A stretch of DNA of 35,395 bases, from positions 1-35,395 of the forward strand of contig PXRN01000025.1 in NCBI GenBank assembly GCA_003021045.1. Reading direction: 5' to 3'. Shown piece by piece: positions 1-8,953 of the stretch. This stretch comes from Halobacteriales archaeon QS_4_69_34 (GTDB lineage Archaea > Halobacteriota > Halobacteria > Halobacteriales > Halococcaceae). How positions within the stretch are numbered: position 1 is the first letter of the stretch; each line of letters opens with the position of its first letter. The notes under the pieces are model-generated. The model was not told the origin of the DNA. It was given only the letters and a program-made list of their open reading frames with translations, and searched no databases. Both the position numbers and the translations under genes were made by a program.

Positions 1-209
1 CACGCGGTGGGAGGAAGACCCGTGCTGACTCCTCGTCCATTGTTGACCGCTACTTGATTCGCCAGCAGAATTGATGTTACGGTCCATCGGGATGAGCGAT
101 CCAGGTTTTTGTGCGGGGTCGAGCGAGCGAGTGCCGCAGGCACGAGCGACGCGAGGCCCCGCGCAAAAAGTGGGCGTGAGCGACGCGAGGCCCCGCGCAA
201 AAAAGCGGG
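1..209. other. left-edge intergenic stretch with duplicated hairpin/T-run element
   Basis: No gene can be supported here. One plus frame is open from the window edge to a stop at about 72-74 and would encode a 23-residue tail; it could be the end of a gene lying outside, but nothing identifies it. From 121 the stretch holds a GC-rich repeat: a perfect hairpin GTGCC-GCA-GGCAC at 131-143, then two identical 26-bp copies at 144-169 and 178-203. Read on the minus strand, each copy begins with a T run. Confidence 0.5.
144..203 (-). repeat. two direct copies of a 26-bp T-run/GC-rich element, possible terminator
   Basis: Positions 144-169 and 178-203 are identical. On the minus strand each reads as a T tract (TTTTT, extended to TTTTTT in the copy nearest the gene) followed by GCGCGGGGCC. 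The nearer T tract begins only a few bases after the TAA stop of the oxidoreductase at 210. T tracts terminate archaeal transcription, so these are probably tandem terminators for that gene. The GC-rich part resembles the dispersed intergenic repeats common in haloarchaea (inference). Confidence 0.5.
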
Positions 210-1250
210 TTACAGCTCGCCGTCGGGGACGACCACGACCTTCCCGAAGCCCTCGCGCTCCTCGAGCATCTCGTGGGCGCGCGCGGCCTCGCTCATCGGC
301 AGCGTCTCCCGGATACGGGGCTCGAACGTGCCGTCCCAGACCTTTTCGAGGACATCGTCGACCTCGCCCAGCGAGGCCATCGTCGAACCGATCACCGAGA
401 GCTGGTTCCAGAAGATCCGGTTGAGGTCGGTCTCCGGCCGGCCGCCGGTAGTCGCGCCACAGGTCACGACGCGGCCGCCCTTGGCGAGGCTCTTCAGGGA
501 GTCGCGCCACGTCGCCGCGCCGACGTGATCGACCACCATATCGACGCCGCGCCGATCCGTCAGTTCCCGGATCTCGGTGGCGAACTCCTCGCTCTCGTAG
601 TCGATGGCGTGGTCGGCCCCGCACTCGCGGGCGTAGTCGAGCTTTTCGTCGGTGCTCGCGGTCGCGTAGACCTCCGCGCCGACGTGATCGGCGATCTGGA
701 CGGCAGCGTGACCCACACCCCCGGAGGCCCCGAGCACGAGCACGCTTTCGTCCGAACTGAGCTCGCCCCGGGTGAGGAGCATCCGCCACGCGGTCTGGAA
801 GACCAGCGGCGCGGCCGCGGCCGTCTCCCAGCTCACCCCCTCGGGCACGGGGACGAGGTTCTCGGCGGGCACGGCCGCGAGCTCGGAGTGAACCCCGCGA
901 ACGTGCTCGCCGAGCAAGTGATAGTTCACACACAGCGAGTGCTCGCCGTGCCGGCAGAACTCACACTCCCCACAGGAGATGCCCGCCGTGACGGCGACGC
1001 GATCGCCCGGCTCGAAGCGTGCCACGTCCGCGCCGACCGATTCGACGACGCCCGCGGCGTCGCTGCCCGGGATGTGGGGGAAATCGAGGTCGAGGATCGG
1101 CATCCCCTCCCGGGTGAAGACGTCGAGGTGGTTCAGCGCGCCCGCCTTCACGTCGAGGCGGACCTCGCCGCGGTCGGGCTCGGGGTCGGGGAACTCGCCG
1201 TACTCGATCACGTCGCGGTCGCCGTGGGCGGCGAACTGGACGGCCTGCAT
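210..1250 (-). CDS. zinc-containing MDR-family oxidoreductase (alcohol dehydrogenase / quinone reductase-like)
   Basis: 346 residues, the normal length for a medium-chain dehydrogenase/reductase. The GroES-like N-terminal half (about 1-125) contains a four-cysteine structural zinc loop, C93, C96, C99 and C107. The Rossmann half has the nucleotide-binding motif GASGGVGHAAVQIA. The usual catalytic zinc ligands are not conserved: the CxT position reads NHLD (residues 40-43) and the GHE position reads GSD (62-64). The enzyme is therefore more like an NAD(P)H:quinone or enoyl reductase that has kept the structural zinc than a classical alcohol dehydrogenase. The substrate cannot be told. The ATG at 1250 was chosen because the MDR fold begins there, the sequence upstream is not protein-like, and a weak TATA-like GGCTTTGCG lies about 28 nt upstream (leaderless). 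It is a single gene followed by T-run terminator-like repeats. Confidence 0.9.
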   Translation of the reverse strand: MQAVQFAAHGDRDVIEYGEFPDPEPDRGEVRLDVKAGALNHLDVFTREGMPILDLDFPHIPGSDAAGVVESVGADVARFEPGDRVAVTAGISCGECEFCRHGEHSLCVNYHLLGEHVRGVHSELAAVPAENLVPVPEGVSWETAAAAPLVFQTAWRMLLTRGELSSDESVLVLGASGGVGHAAVQIADHVGAEVYATASTDEKLDYARECGADHAIDYESEEFATEIRELTDRRGVDMVVDHVGAATWRDSLKSLAKGGRVVTCGATTGGRPETDLNRIFWNQLSVIGSTMASLGEVDDVLEKVWDGTFEPRIRETLPMSEAARAHEMLEEREGFGKVVVVPDGEL

Positions 1251-1730
1251 GATATGGATTGTGACGGCCGCTCGCAAAGCCGTTTCGATGGAAGCGACGA
1301 CCGGCTTCGTGGAACAGGCACACAGTACCAGCGTGGTCGGGGCGGGGTGATTCGGGCGAGCTGCGGTCGAGCGACGCGGCGCGAACCGGGTGCGCCGAGC
1401 CGGAGAGCGATCGAACTGGGGACGTCGAGTCGAGTGGGATACTGGACCGCGGGTGCCGAACCGGGCGGTGACGCGAGTCGGAAGTGCAGAACCGGGCGTC
1501 GCAGCGCGGACCGCGAGTGCCGATACATCCGAGAACCGCACCGCGACGCACCGCCCACGAGCCTCCTCAGCCGACTCGCACCGGAGAGCGCGCCAACCAC
1601 ACGGGATCACGGTGTGCCGCGCCGTGGCGTATCCTATCGCGCGTCGACCCGAGGATCCTGATTCGGCGCAGCAGTGGCCGCCGGCGGCACCCCGAACCGC
1701 TACGATCGGCCTGGCTGTATCGACACGCCG
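1251..1730. other. 480-bp gene-free stretch
   Basis: Between the oxidoreductase start and the methyltransferase stop. Open frames exist on both strands, but their translations are Arg/Pro/Ser-rich and have no domain signature, as expected for noncoding GC-rich DNA. Apart from the weak promoter of the oxidoreductase near 1274-1282, I see nothing in it. Confidence 0.6.
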
Positions 1731-2360
1731 TCAGTTGGAGTGCGGCCGGCGGCCACGCGCACTCGCAAGCAGCTGCACCCACGCACCGTTCGCGTCGTCG
1801 GTCGTGCACGCGCGCTCGACGGCGAACCCACTCTCGACGACGAGCTCCGCGAGCTCGTCCCGGTCGTAGAGTGTGAAGTACCGCTCGTCGCCCTCCCGCT
1901 TGACCGAGAGCAGGAGCGTCCCGCCGGGTCGGAGCACGCGCCGGAACTCCCCGAGGGTCGGCCCGGCGTCCTCGCAGGGGACGTGCAGGAACGACGCACA
2001 CGCCCAGACCCCGTCGAAGGCGTTTTCCCCGAATCCGAGTTGGCGCATGTCCATTCGCGCAAGCGCAGCCTCGGGTACCTCCTGGCGGGCGGCGTCGAGA
2101 AAGGCCGCCGTGAGGTCGATCCCGACGACGTCGCAGCCGGCCTCGGCGAACGTCGCCGACTCCCAACCCGGCCCGCAGCCGGCGTCGAGCACGCGATCGG
2201 GCTCGCGGCCGTCGTGCTCGTCCTCGGGGTCGCTCCCGCCGTCCAGAGCGACCAGGAACCGCTCGACGAGCCCCGCGACGACGCTCCGGTCGGCGTGGCG
2301 CTCGCGGTAGTCTTCGGCGTCAGCCTCGTAACGATCGACGACGCGCTCAACGCGACCCAT
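1731..2360 (-). CDS. class I SAM-dependent methyltransferase
   Basis: 209 residues. The motif I glycine-rich loop VLDAGCGPGWES is followed by an acidic strand end (DVVGIDLT), then a post-motif region DGVWACASFLHVPCED and RRVLRPGGTLLLSVK, the standard order of a Rossmann-type methyltransferase (Methyltransf_11/25). The substrate is unknown. The ATG at 2360 is preferred over a start nine codons upstream because a TATA-like CTTTTGTTTGG sits about 27 nt before it, the leaderless arrangement seen across this window. It stands alone: the next upstream gene (beta-propeller protein, same strand) ends at 2457 and this gene has its own promoter. The last residues (RGRRPHSN) are basic. Confidence 0.88.
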   Translation of the reverse strand: MGRVERVVDRYEADAEDYRERHADRSVVAGLVERFLVALDGGSDPEDEHDGREPDRVLDAGCGPGWESATFAEAGCDVVGIDLTAAFLDAARQEVPEAALARMDMRQLGFGENAFDGVWACASFLHVPCEDAGPTLGEFRRVLRPGGTLLLSVKREGDERYFTLYDRDELAELVVESGFAVERACTTDDANGAWVQLLASARGRRPHSN

Positions 2361-2456
2361 GCCCGGCGCTCGACGCCCCCCAAACAAAAGTCGGGCGGAC
2401 CATCCTGCCGGTCGACCCTCTCGATCCTGCCGATGCTGACCGGCGATCCGCGCCGC

Positions 2457-3503
2457 CTACTCCACGTCGCCCGTCGTGCCGACGTACAGCTTCAGGAGCG
2501 CCGGATCGCGGGGCAGGTCCGTCGACCCGAACGCGAAGTTGGTGACGAACAGCTCCTGTTGTTCGGTCCCGGTGGTCCCGAAGGCCACGTCCGAGGGGAA
2601 GTCCAGCCCGTCCGCGTCGGTGGCGAGCGTCGTGAGCGCCCGATCGGCGTCCACGTGGACGAGCGTGTCCTGCCGATTGACCGCCACGTAGAGGTGATCC
2701 TGTCCGTCGAAGACGATCCCGTCCGCGCCCTCCAAGGCCCCGTCCTCGACGAACACCGTCGGCTCGCCGGCACTTCCGTCGGGTTCGATGGGGACGCGGA
2801 CGATCCGCCCGGCGTCGGTGTTGGCGACGAAGAGGCCGTCTTCGAGCGCCAGCCCGTTGGCCCCGAGCGTGCCCCCGGGTGGTGGCGCGAGCAGCGGGTC
2901 CTGGAGCCACACGCTGAACTCGCCCGTCGGGCTGACAGTGTAGATCGTCCCGGCCGTCGAGTCGGTGACGAGCAGGCGACCGTCCTCCATGAGCAACCCG
3001 TTGAGGAACGTATCGGGCGGCAGCGGCGTCACGAGCTCCGTGGTCCCGTCGGCGAGCACGCGCCAGAGCCCGTGGGTGAACGAGCCGGGCGTGTTGTACG
3101 AGGCCAGCGCCGCGTAGAGGACGTCCCGATCGTCGTCGGCGACGATGCCGGTCAGGAATCCGCCCCCCGAGGGCAGTACGGCGAACGTCTCGTTCGCGGG
3201 AAGCACCCGTATCTCGCCCGTCTGGGCCATCGTCAGGTACTTGTGCCCGTCGTCGTCGATCGTGAGGTTCTCGGGTTCGTTGGGCTCGGTGAAGTCTGCC
3301 ACCGTCTCGACGTCGCCGGTCTGTCCCCCGTGGGCGGCCGCGACGCCGCCGAGAAGCGGGAAGACCGTGCCGGCCCCGAGAGCGCCCAGTACGGAGCGCC
3401 GTCGCCAGCCCCGCTCCGTCCCGCTTCCGTCGCGTGTCGCTGCGCCCGTGTCGCGCTCCGTCTCGTCCGCTTCGCCCGCCGAACGCGCTCCAGTATCGAC
3501 CAT
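2457..3503 (-). CDS. Tat-exported SMP-30/gluconolactonase-like beta-propeller protein
   Basis: 348 residues. The N-terminus is acidic and followed by a twin-arginine signal, RRRSVLGALGAGTVFPLLGG, ending near an AAAHG cleavage-like site, so the folded protein should be exported by Tat. The mature part has repeated blades of the NHL/SMP-30 type, with recurring DGxxYVA-like units (for example LTIDDDGHKYLTM, GIVFDGQDHLYVAVN and DGLFVANTDAGRIVRV). The substrate or ligand is unknown; such propellers may be lactonases or binding proteins, and ScyD/ScyE-type proteins are another relative. The ATG at 3503 is chosen over the GTG at 3545 because a strong TATA box (AGTATAAG, 3531-3538) would otherwise lie inside the coding region; it sits about 31 nt before 3503. 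Divergent from the sensor kinase at 3762. Confidence 0.82.
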   Translation of the reverse strand: MVDTGARSAGEADETERDTGAATRDGSGTERGWRRRSVLGALGAGTVFPLLGGVAAAHGGQTGDVETVADFTEPNEPENLTIDDDGHKYLTMAQTGEIRVLPANETFAVLPSGGGFLTGIVADDDRDVLYAALASYNTPGSFTHGLWRVLADGTTELVTPLPPDTFLNGLLMEDGRLLVTDSTAGTIYTVSPTGEFSVWLQDPLLAPPPGGTLGANGLALEDGLFVANTDAGRIVRVPIEPDGSAGEPTVFVEDGALEGADGIVFDGQDHLYVAVNRQDTLVHVDADRALTTLATDADGLDFPSDVAFGTTGTEQQELFVTNFAFGSTDLPRDPALLKLYVGTTGDVE

Positions 3504-3530
3504 CCCGGTCGTCCCCTCTCGGTCCAGGTA

Positions 3531-3538
3531 CTTATACT
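3531..3538 (-). promoter_or_regulatory. TATA box of the beta-propeller gene
   Basis: AGTATAAG on the minus strand, about 31 nt before the ATG at 3503. It fixes the start and implies a leaderless or nearly leaderless mRNA. Confidence 0.65.
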
Positions 3539-3730
3539 GATCCACGGAGTGACCGTCGCTCGACCGGCTCCGTGGGGACGGTGTCGGTCACGACCGGAGC
3601 GATCCCGCCGTCTGGGCGTCGACGAACTCCTCCCGCCTACTCTCCCTTCCGAGCGCCGGCCGCGCCGCGGATCGACCGGAACCGTTCGGCACCGTCGACG
3701 CGGCTCTGCGCCACTTTCACCGGCAAACAT

Positions 3731-3740
3731 ACTTATATTC
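3731..3740 (+). promoter_or_regulatory. TATA box of the sensor kinase gene
   Basis: ACTTATATTC, centred about 27 nt before the ATG at 3762, in an AT-rich island within GC-rich DNA. It supports the start at 3762 rather than the far upstream end of the open frame. Confidence 0.7.
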
Positions 3741-3761
3741 GACAGCCGACTTGGGAACACA

Positions 3762-6700
3762 ATGGCTCGCGACGGCCCGATCCGCGTGCTCCACGTCGAC
3801 GACGAGCCCGGTTTCGCGGATCTCGCGGCGACCGTACTCGAACGCGAGCGCGAGGACTTCGCGGTCGAGACGGCGACGAGCGCCGGCGAGGGGCTCGATC
3901 GCCTCGCCGACGGCGAGCCGCCGGTCGGGGACGCCGGGGAGTTCGACTGCATCATCAGCGACTACGACATGCCGGGCATGGACGGTCTGGAGCTCCTCGA
4001 AGCCGTCCGCGAGGACCACCCGGAGCTGCCGTTCGTCCTCTTCACGGGGAAGGGCAGCGAGGAGATCGCCAGCGAGGCCATCGCTGCCGGCGTCACCGGC
4101 TACATCAACAAAGGGACCGGCAACAGTCAGTTCGGCGTGCTGGCGAACCGGGTCGCAAACGCCGTCTCCCAGTACCGGAGCGAACGCGCCCTCCGGGAGT
4201 CGACCGAGCGACTCCGGAAACTCTACGGGGGGATCACCGACGCGATCTTCGTCGTCGACGAAGACTGGCGGTTCACCCATCTCAACGAGCAGGCCGAGGC
4301 GATCCTCGAACGGACGGAAGCGGAGCTGATCGGCGAGGACGTCTGGGAGCAGTTCCCCGACGCGGTCGACACCGTCTTCGAGCGCGAGTGCGAGCGGGCG
4401 ATGACCGAGCGGGTGTCCGTCGAGTTCGAGACGTTCTACCCGCCGCTCGACGTCTGGGTCGAGGTGCGCGCCGTCCCGATCGACGACGGGCTGACAATCC
4501 ACTTCAGGGAAATCAGCGAGAGGAAGGAAGTCGAACAGGAGATCCAACGCCAGCACGAACACCTCCGGATGATCGTCGAGAACGCCCCCGTCGTGCTGTT
4601 CGCCCTCGACGAGGAGGGAATCTTCACGCTCTTGGAGGGACGGGGACTGGAGGGGGTCGGTCTCGAACCGGACGAGCTCGTCGGCGAGTCCATACTCGAG
4701 GTCTACGCCGGAACGCCGATCGCCGAGAACGCCCGCCGGGCGATCGACGGCGAGGCGGTCCACTCGACCGTCGAGGTCGGCGACCGCTTCTTCGAGTCGT
4801 GGTCTCGGCCTATCGAGAGCGGGGCGGATACTGCCAGCGAAACGATCGGTGTCGCCATCGACGTCACCGAACGGAAGGAGCGCGAGGAACAGCTGGAAAA
4901 GCGCCTTGCGGCGCTGGACGCCTCGATGGACGGGATGGCGATCCTCGACGCCGACGGCCGGTACAGCTACGTCAACGAGGCCCACGCCGCGATGTACGGC
5001 TACGACGACCCCGAGGCGCTCCTCGGCGAGTACTGGCGGATCTGCTACTCCGAGGAGACCGTCGCGGCGTTCGAAGCGGAGGTCATGCCGGCGCTCGAAG
5101 CCGAGGGACAGTGGCGCGGGGAGGCGACCGGACAGCGCCGGGACGGCACCGAGTTCCCCCAGGAGCTGACGCTGACCGCGCTGGACGACGGCGGGCTGGT
5201 CTCTGTCGTCCGCGACAGTACCGAGCGCAAGGAGCGCGAACGGGAGCTCGAAGCGAGTCGGGCACGGTTTCGGGCGCTGAGCCAGGACACCACGCTCGGC
5301 GTCGTGACGATCGACGCCAGCAGCACCGTCCGGTTCGCGAACGACGCCGTCTCGGACCTCTTTGGCTATACGCCCGAGGAGTTGGTCGGCGAGTCGCTGT
5401 CGACGGTGATCCCCGATCGCTTCGAGACGGCTCATTTCGAGGCCCTCGGCCGCTATCTGAGAACGGGGGAGAAGGCGTTCGACTGGGAGTGGATCGAGCT
5501 ACCGGCCCGTCACCGCGACGGCCACGAGATACAGATCGGCGTCTCCTTCGGCGAGTTCACCACCGGCGGGGAGTACCGCTTCACCGGCGTGATCCGCGAC
5601 ATCACGGACCGCAGCCGAAGCGAGAAGTACCGCCGTCGGTTGTACGACGTCACCGCCGATCCGGAGCTTTCGGCCGACGAGCAGGTACGACGGACGCTCG
5701 AACTCGGCTGTGAGTACCTCGACGTGGAGAGCGGATTTCTCACGCGCATTGAAGCGGACACACAGCGGATCGTCGAGGCCCACGGCCCCCACAAGGGGAT
5801 CCGACCGGGTAGTGAATGCCCGCTCTCGGAGGCCTACTGTCGGAAGACGATCGAGATGGACGAACCGATGACCGTCCGGCACGCCGCCGAGGCCGGCTGG
5901 GAGGGCGACCCCGCCTACGAGCGATTCGGCCTCGAAGCGTACGTAGGGACGACGCTCACGGTAGACGGTGAGCGCTCCGGGACGGTCTGCTTCGCGGATC
6001 GATCGCCACGCGAGAGCGGCTTCTCGGAGCTGGAACTGGCGTTCGTCGATCTCATCGATCGCGGGATCGAGGGGATACTCCAGCGCGCCGAGCACGAACG
6101 GAAACTCCAGCGCGAGCGCAACAGCCTCGCCTCGCTGTTCGAGAACGTCCCGGACCCGATCTACCGCCACAGCCGCGAGGGCGACGCGATAATCCCCGAA
6201 GCGGTCAATCCCGCCTTCGAGCGGGTCTTCGGCTACGACGAGGAGCGGGTCGTCGGCCGTCCGATCACCGAGACGATCGTCCCGTCCGATCGAATCGAAG
6301 AACACGAGGAGCTCGCAGCTGCCTCCAGGGCCGGCGAGTCGCTCGACGCGGAGGTCGAACGGCTCACGGCGTCCGGCCGACGGACCTTCCTGTTGCGCAA
6401 CGTCCCGATCGACGACCCGATCGAGGGCTACGGGGAGGAGTACGCCATCTATACCGACATCACCGAGCGCAAGCAGCGCGAACGCGAACTTCGCCGGCAG
6501 AACGAGCGCCTCGATCAGTTCGCGGGAGTGCTCTCACACGACCTGCGGAACCCGCTGAGCGTGGCGATGGGCTATCTGGATTTCATCGAGACCGACGAGA
6601 CGGAGTCCGTCGAGAAGATCGCGGACGCCCACGACCGGATGGAGCACATCATCGAGGACGTTCTAGAGCTCGCACGTCAGGGGAAGACGATCGGCGAAAC

Positions 6701-7148
6701 CAGTCACGTTCCGCTGGGCGAGGCGGCCGAAGCGGCGTGGGCGAACGTCGACACCCCGGACGCACGGCTGGTGCTCGAAGACGGGCTGTACACCGTCGAA
6801 GCCGATCGAAGCCGACTGGAGGCGCTGCTGGAGAACCTGTTCCGCAACGCCGTCGAACACGGTGGCGAGAGCGTGACCTGCCGGGTCGGCACGACGACGA
6901 CCGGCTTCTACGTCGCCGACGACGGCCCGGGCATCCCCGAGGCCGAGCGCGCGGACGTCTTCGAGTACGGCCACACGACCAGCGACGCCGGAACGGGCTT
7001 CGGGCTCTCGATCGTCAGCACGATCGCCGAGGCCCACGGCTGGACCGTCGCGCTCGCGGAGGCCGAAACCGGTGGTGCGCGCTTCGAGTTCTCGTTGCGG
7101 CCGGCCACCGACTCCGGCGAGACGAGTGTGCGCGGTGTGGAGTCGTGA
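3762..7148 (+). CDS. hybrid sensor histidine kinase: receiver, five PAS, GAF, HisKA, HATPase
   Basis: 1128 residues, with no membrane segment and so probably cytoplasmic. Domains in order: response-regulator receiver (about 7-127) with acidic pocket D13/D14, phosphoacceptor D67 in SDYDMPG and K117; PAS domains at about 152-262, 267-380, 381-500, 501-625 and 787-905, each followed by the typical xxERKxRE linker; a GAF domain at about 628-775; and a HisKA H-box LSHDLRNP with H926. The ATPase has its N-box with N1029, G1 DDGPGIP at 1053-1059 and G2 GTGFGLSI from about 1077. All catalytic motifs are intact. An N-terminal receiver joined to many PAS/GAF sensors is typical of haloarchaeal kinases. 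The input signal and partner regulator are unknown, and no separate regulator gene is nearby. The frame is open far upstream (to 1674), but that part is antisense to other genes. The ATG at 3762 follows a good TATA box. Confidence 0.93.
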   Translation: MARDGPIRVLHVDDEPGFADLAATVLEREREDFAVETATSAGEGLDRLADGEPPVGDAGEFDCIISDYDMPGMDGLELLEAVREDHPELPFVLFTGKGSEEIASEAIAAGVTGYINKGTGNSQFGVLANRVANAVSQYRSERALRESTERLRKLYGGITDAIFVVDEDWRFTHLNEQAEAILERTEAELIGEDVWEQFPDAVDTVFERECERAMTERVSVEFETFYPPLDVWVEVRAVPIDDGLTIHFREISERKEVEQEIQRQHEHLRMIVENAPVVLFALDEEGIFTLLEGRGLEGVGLEPDELVGESILEVYAGTPIAENARRAIDGEAVHSTVEVGDRFFESWSRPIESGADTASETIGVAIDVTERKEREEQLEKRLAALDASMDGMAILDADGRYSYVNEAHAAMYGYDDPEALLGEYWRICYSEETVAAFEAEVMPALEAEGQWRGEATGQRRDGTEFPQELTLTALDDGGLVSVVRDSTERKERERELEASRARFRALSQDTTLGVVTIDASSTVRFANDAVSDLFGYTPEELVGESLSTVIPDRFETAHFEALGRYLRTGEKAFDWEWIELPARHRDGHEIQIGVSFGEFTTGGEYRFTGVIRDITDRSRSEKYRRRLYDVTADPELSADEQVRRTLELGCEYLDVESGFLTRIEADTQRIVEAHGPHKGIRPGSECPLSEAYCRKTIEMDEPMTVRHAAEAGWEGDPAYERFGLEAYVGTTLTVDGERSGTVCFADRSPRESGFSELELAFVDLIDRGIEGILQRAEHERKLQRERNSLASLFENVPDPIYRHSREGDAIIPEAVNPAFERVFGYDEERVVGRPITETIVPSDRIEEHEELAAASRAGESLDAEVERLTASGRRTFLLRNVPIDDPIEGYGEEYAIYTDITERKQRERELRRQNERLDQFAGVLSHDLRNPLSVAMGYLDFIETDETESVEKIADAHDRMEHIIEDVLELARQGKTIGETSHVPLGEAAEAAWANVDTPDARLVLEDGLYTVEADRSRLEALLENLFRNAVEHGGESVTCRVGTTTTGFYVADDGPGIPEAERADVFEYGHTTSDAGTGFGLSIVSTIAEAHGWTVALAEAETGGARFEFSLRPATDSGETSVRGVES

Positions 7149-7191
7149 GGCGCGAAACGGGGGTCGTGAGCGGGGTCCGGTTTCGAGCGTG

Positions 7192-8772
7192 CTACCGCAG
7201 GACCGGGAACCGCCGGAGCAGGCCCATCGCCCGGGTCATGCCCTTCGCGTACCACTCCATCGGCACGCCCGGCGGGGCCGTCATCGGCAGCCAGCGCTGC
7301 TCGGCTACGGTTTGGGGCTCGGTGTACCGCCGGAGGCCCTGCTTGCCGTGTCGCCGGCCGATACCCGACTGCTTCATCCCGCCCATCGGCGCGTCGAGCG
7401 ACGCCCACGCCGCCGCGTAGGCCTCGTTGACGTTCACCGTCCCGGCCTCGATGCGCTTTGCGATCGCCCGTCCCCGCTCGGAGTCTTCGGTCCAGACGCT
7501 CCCGTTGAGGCCGTAGTCGGTGTCGTTCGCCCGCTCGATGGCTCGCTCCTCGTCGTCAAACTCGTAGATCGACACCACGGGCCCGAACGTCTCCTCGGCG
7601 GCGAGCTCCATCTCCTCGGTGACGCCAGTCAGGACCGTGGGTTCGTAGAAGTACGGACCGAGGTCGGGGCGGGCCTGCCCGCCGGTGTGGACCGTCGCGC
7701 CCTTCGCGATGGCGTCGTCGACGTGCGCCGAGACCTTCTCTAACTGGTCGGCCGACATGAGCGACCCCATCTCGACGTCGTAGTCGTCCGCGGCCGCCAC
7801 GCGGAGGTTCCGGGCGCGCGAGACGAACTCCTCGAGGAAGGCGTCGTGTACGTCCGAATGGACGTAGACGCGCTCGAAGGAGATACAGAGCTGGCCGGCG
7901 TTCGTGAAGGCTCCCCGGATGAGCCCCTCGGCGGCGCGCTCGACGTCGGCGTTGTCGAGCACTATGGCGGGGTTCTTCCCGCCGAGCTCCATCGAGCACT
8001 TCATGAGGTTCGCGCCGGCCTGCTCGGCGACGATCCGTCCCGTGGCGGTCGACCCGGTGAAGCCGATGTAATCGGCGCGGTCGATCAGGGGCGTCCCCAG
8101 CTCGGGGCCGCTGCCGGTCACGACCTGGAAGACGTCCTCGGGCAGGCCGGCCTCCCGGAACAGCTCGATGGCCAGTAGTGCAGTAAAGGGCGTCTCCTCG
8201 GCGGGCTTCAGAACGACCGCGTTGCCGGCGAGCAGCGCGGGGATCGCGTCCGAGACCGCGAGGGAGAGGGGGTAGTTCCACGGCGAGATCAGCCCCACGA
8301 CGCCCACCGGGTGCTGGTGTTCGACGGTCTCGGTCAGCCCCGGCAGCGCGCCCTCGCGCTCGCGCGTGGCGACGTAGTCGGGAGCGTTGTCGGCGTAGTA
8401 CTGGCAGGTCATCGGCACGTCGAGGATCTCCTCGAAGGCGTGCCGGCGTGCCTTCCCGCTCTCGGCGACGAGCACGTCGAGCAGCTCCTCCTGGCGATCG
8501 AGCACTCGGTCGTGGTACTCCAGGACGATCTCGCAGCGCTCGGAGACCGGGCGCTCGGCCCACTCCTCCTGTGCCTCGTCGGCGCGCTCGACGGCCGTCC
8601 CGACGTCGGCCTCGGTGCAGGCCGGGATCGAGCCGAGCACGTCGCCGGTGAAGGGGGCCTCGACGGGGATGTGCTCGCGATCGTCGCTCGCGAGTGTCGC
8701 GGTCCCGGTGAGCCGTGCCAGTCGGTCGGTTTCGGTGTACTGACTCTGCGGCGTCGCCTTCTGGGTCGCCAT
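7192..8772 (-). CDS. NAD(P)+-dependent aldehyde dehydrogenase, succinate-semialdehyde dehydrogenase-like
   Basis: 526 residues, with the full ALDH-superfamily fold. The conserved MELGGKNPAIV contains the general base E262, and FTNAGQLC carries the nucleophile C296. The cofactor-binding region IGFTGSTATGRIV and the late motif ETFGPVVSIYEFDDEERAI are present. The gene oxidises an aldehyde to the acid with NAD(P)+ in the cytoplasm. The closest feel is the succinate-semialdehyde/benzaldehyde-type group, but the substrate cannot be fixed. Its stop lies 44 bp from the convergent kinase stop at 7148. A TATA-like GCATTACGG is centred about 28 nt before the ATG at 8772. The upstream neighbours on the same strand (ferredoxin and SBP56-family protein) could supply an aldehyde (methanethiol oxidation yields formaldehyde), but the 181-bp gap and separate promoter argue against one operon. 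Confidence 0.93.
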   Translation of the reverse strand: MATQKATPQSQYTETDRLARLTGTATLASDDREHIPVEAPFTGDVLGSIPACTEADVGTAVERADEAQEEWAERPVSERCEIVLEYHDRVLDRQEELLDVLVAESGKARRHAFEEILDVPMTCQYYADNAPDYVATREREGALPGLTETVEHQHPVGVVGLISPWNYPLSLAVSDAIPALLAGNAVVLKPAEETPFTALLAIELFREAGLPEDVFQVVTGSGPELGTPLIDRADYIGFTGSTATGRIVAEQAGANLMKCSMELGGKNPAIVLDNADVERAAEGLIRGAFTNAGQLCISFERVYVHSDVHDAFLEEFVSRARNLRVAAADDYDVEMGSLMSADQLEKVSAHVDDAIAKGATVHTGGQARPDLGPYFYEPTVLTGVTEEMELAAEETFGPVVSIYEFDDEERAIERANDTDYGLNGSVWTEDSERGRAIAKRIEAGTVNVNEAYAAAWASLDAPMGGMKQSGIGRRHGKQGLRRYTEPQTVAEQRWLPMTAPPGVPMEWYAKGMTRAMGLLRRFPVLR

Positions 8773-8953
8773 ACACCGGCGTTAGAGGGGGGCGTCCGTA
8801 ATGCTGTCGCCTCTCATGCCGGCGATGTTCAAGAGCTGGGGGTGGGGACCCGGCCACCTGAAACCGGGGCCGAGCGCTCGGAAACGAGGCGTGGCGTCCG
8901 CGTCACCCTCCGGGGACGACGGCTACTCCGGGATCGAGGGGAGCGGTTCCGTC

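Noticed and set aside
3-74. Open frame entering from the left edge and ending near 74
   Set aside because: Only 23 codons with no recognisable motif; could be a gene end but cannot be supported.
1674-3761. Long plus-strand open frame continuous with the sensor kinase, giving an 1824-residue protein
   Set aside because: The extra 696 residues are antisense to the methyltransferase and propeller genes, lack any domain, and a strong TATA box precedes the ATG at 3762. Missing stops are usual in GC-rich DNA.
3717-5435. 572-codon minus-strand open frame opposite the sensor kinase
   Set aside because: It is the antisense of PAS and receiver coding sequence; high GC at third codon positions keeps antisense frames open.
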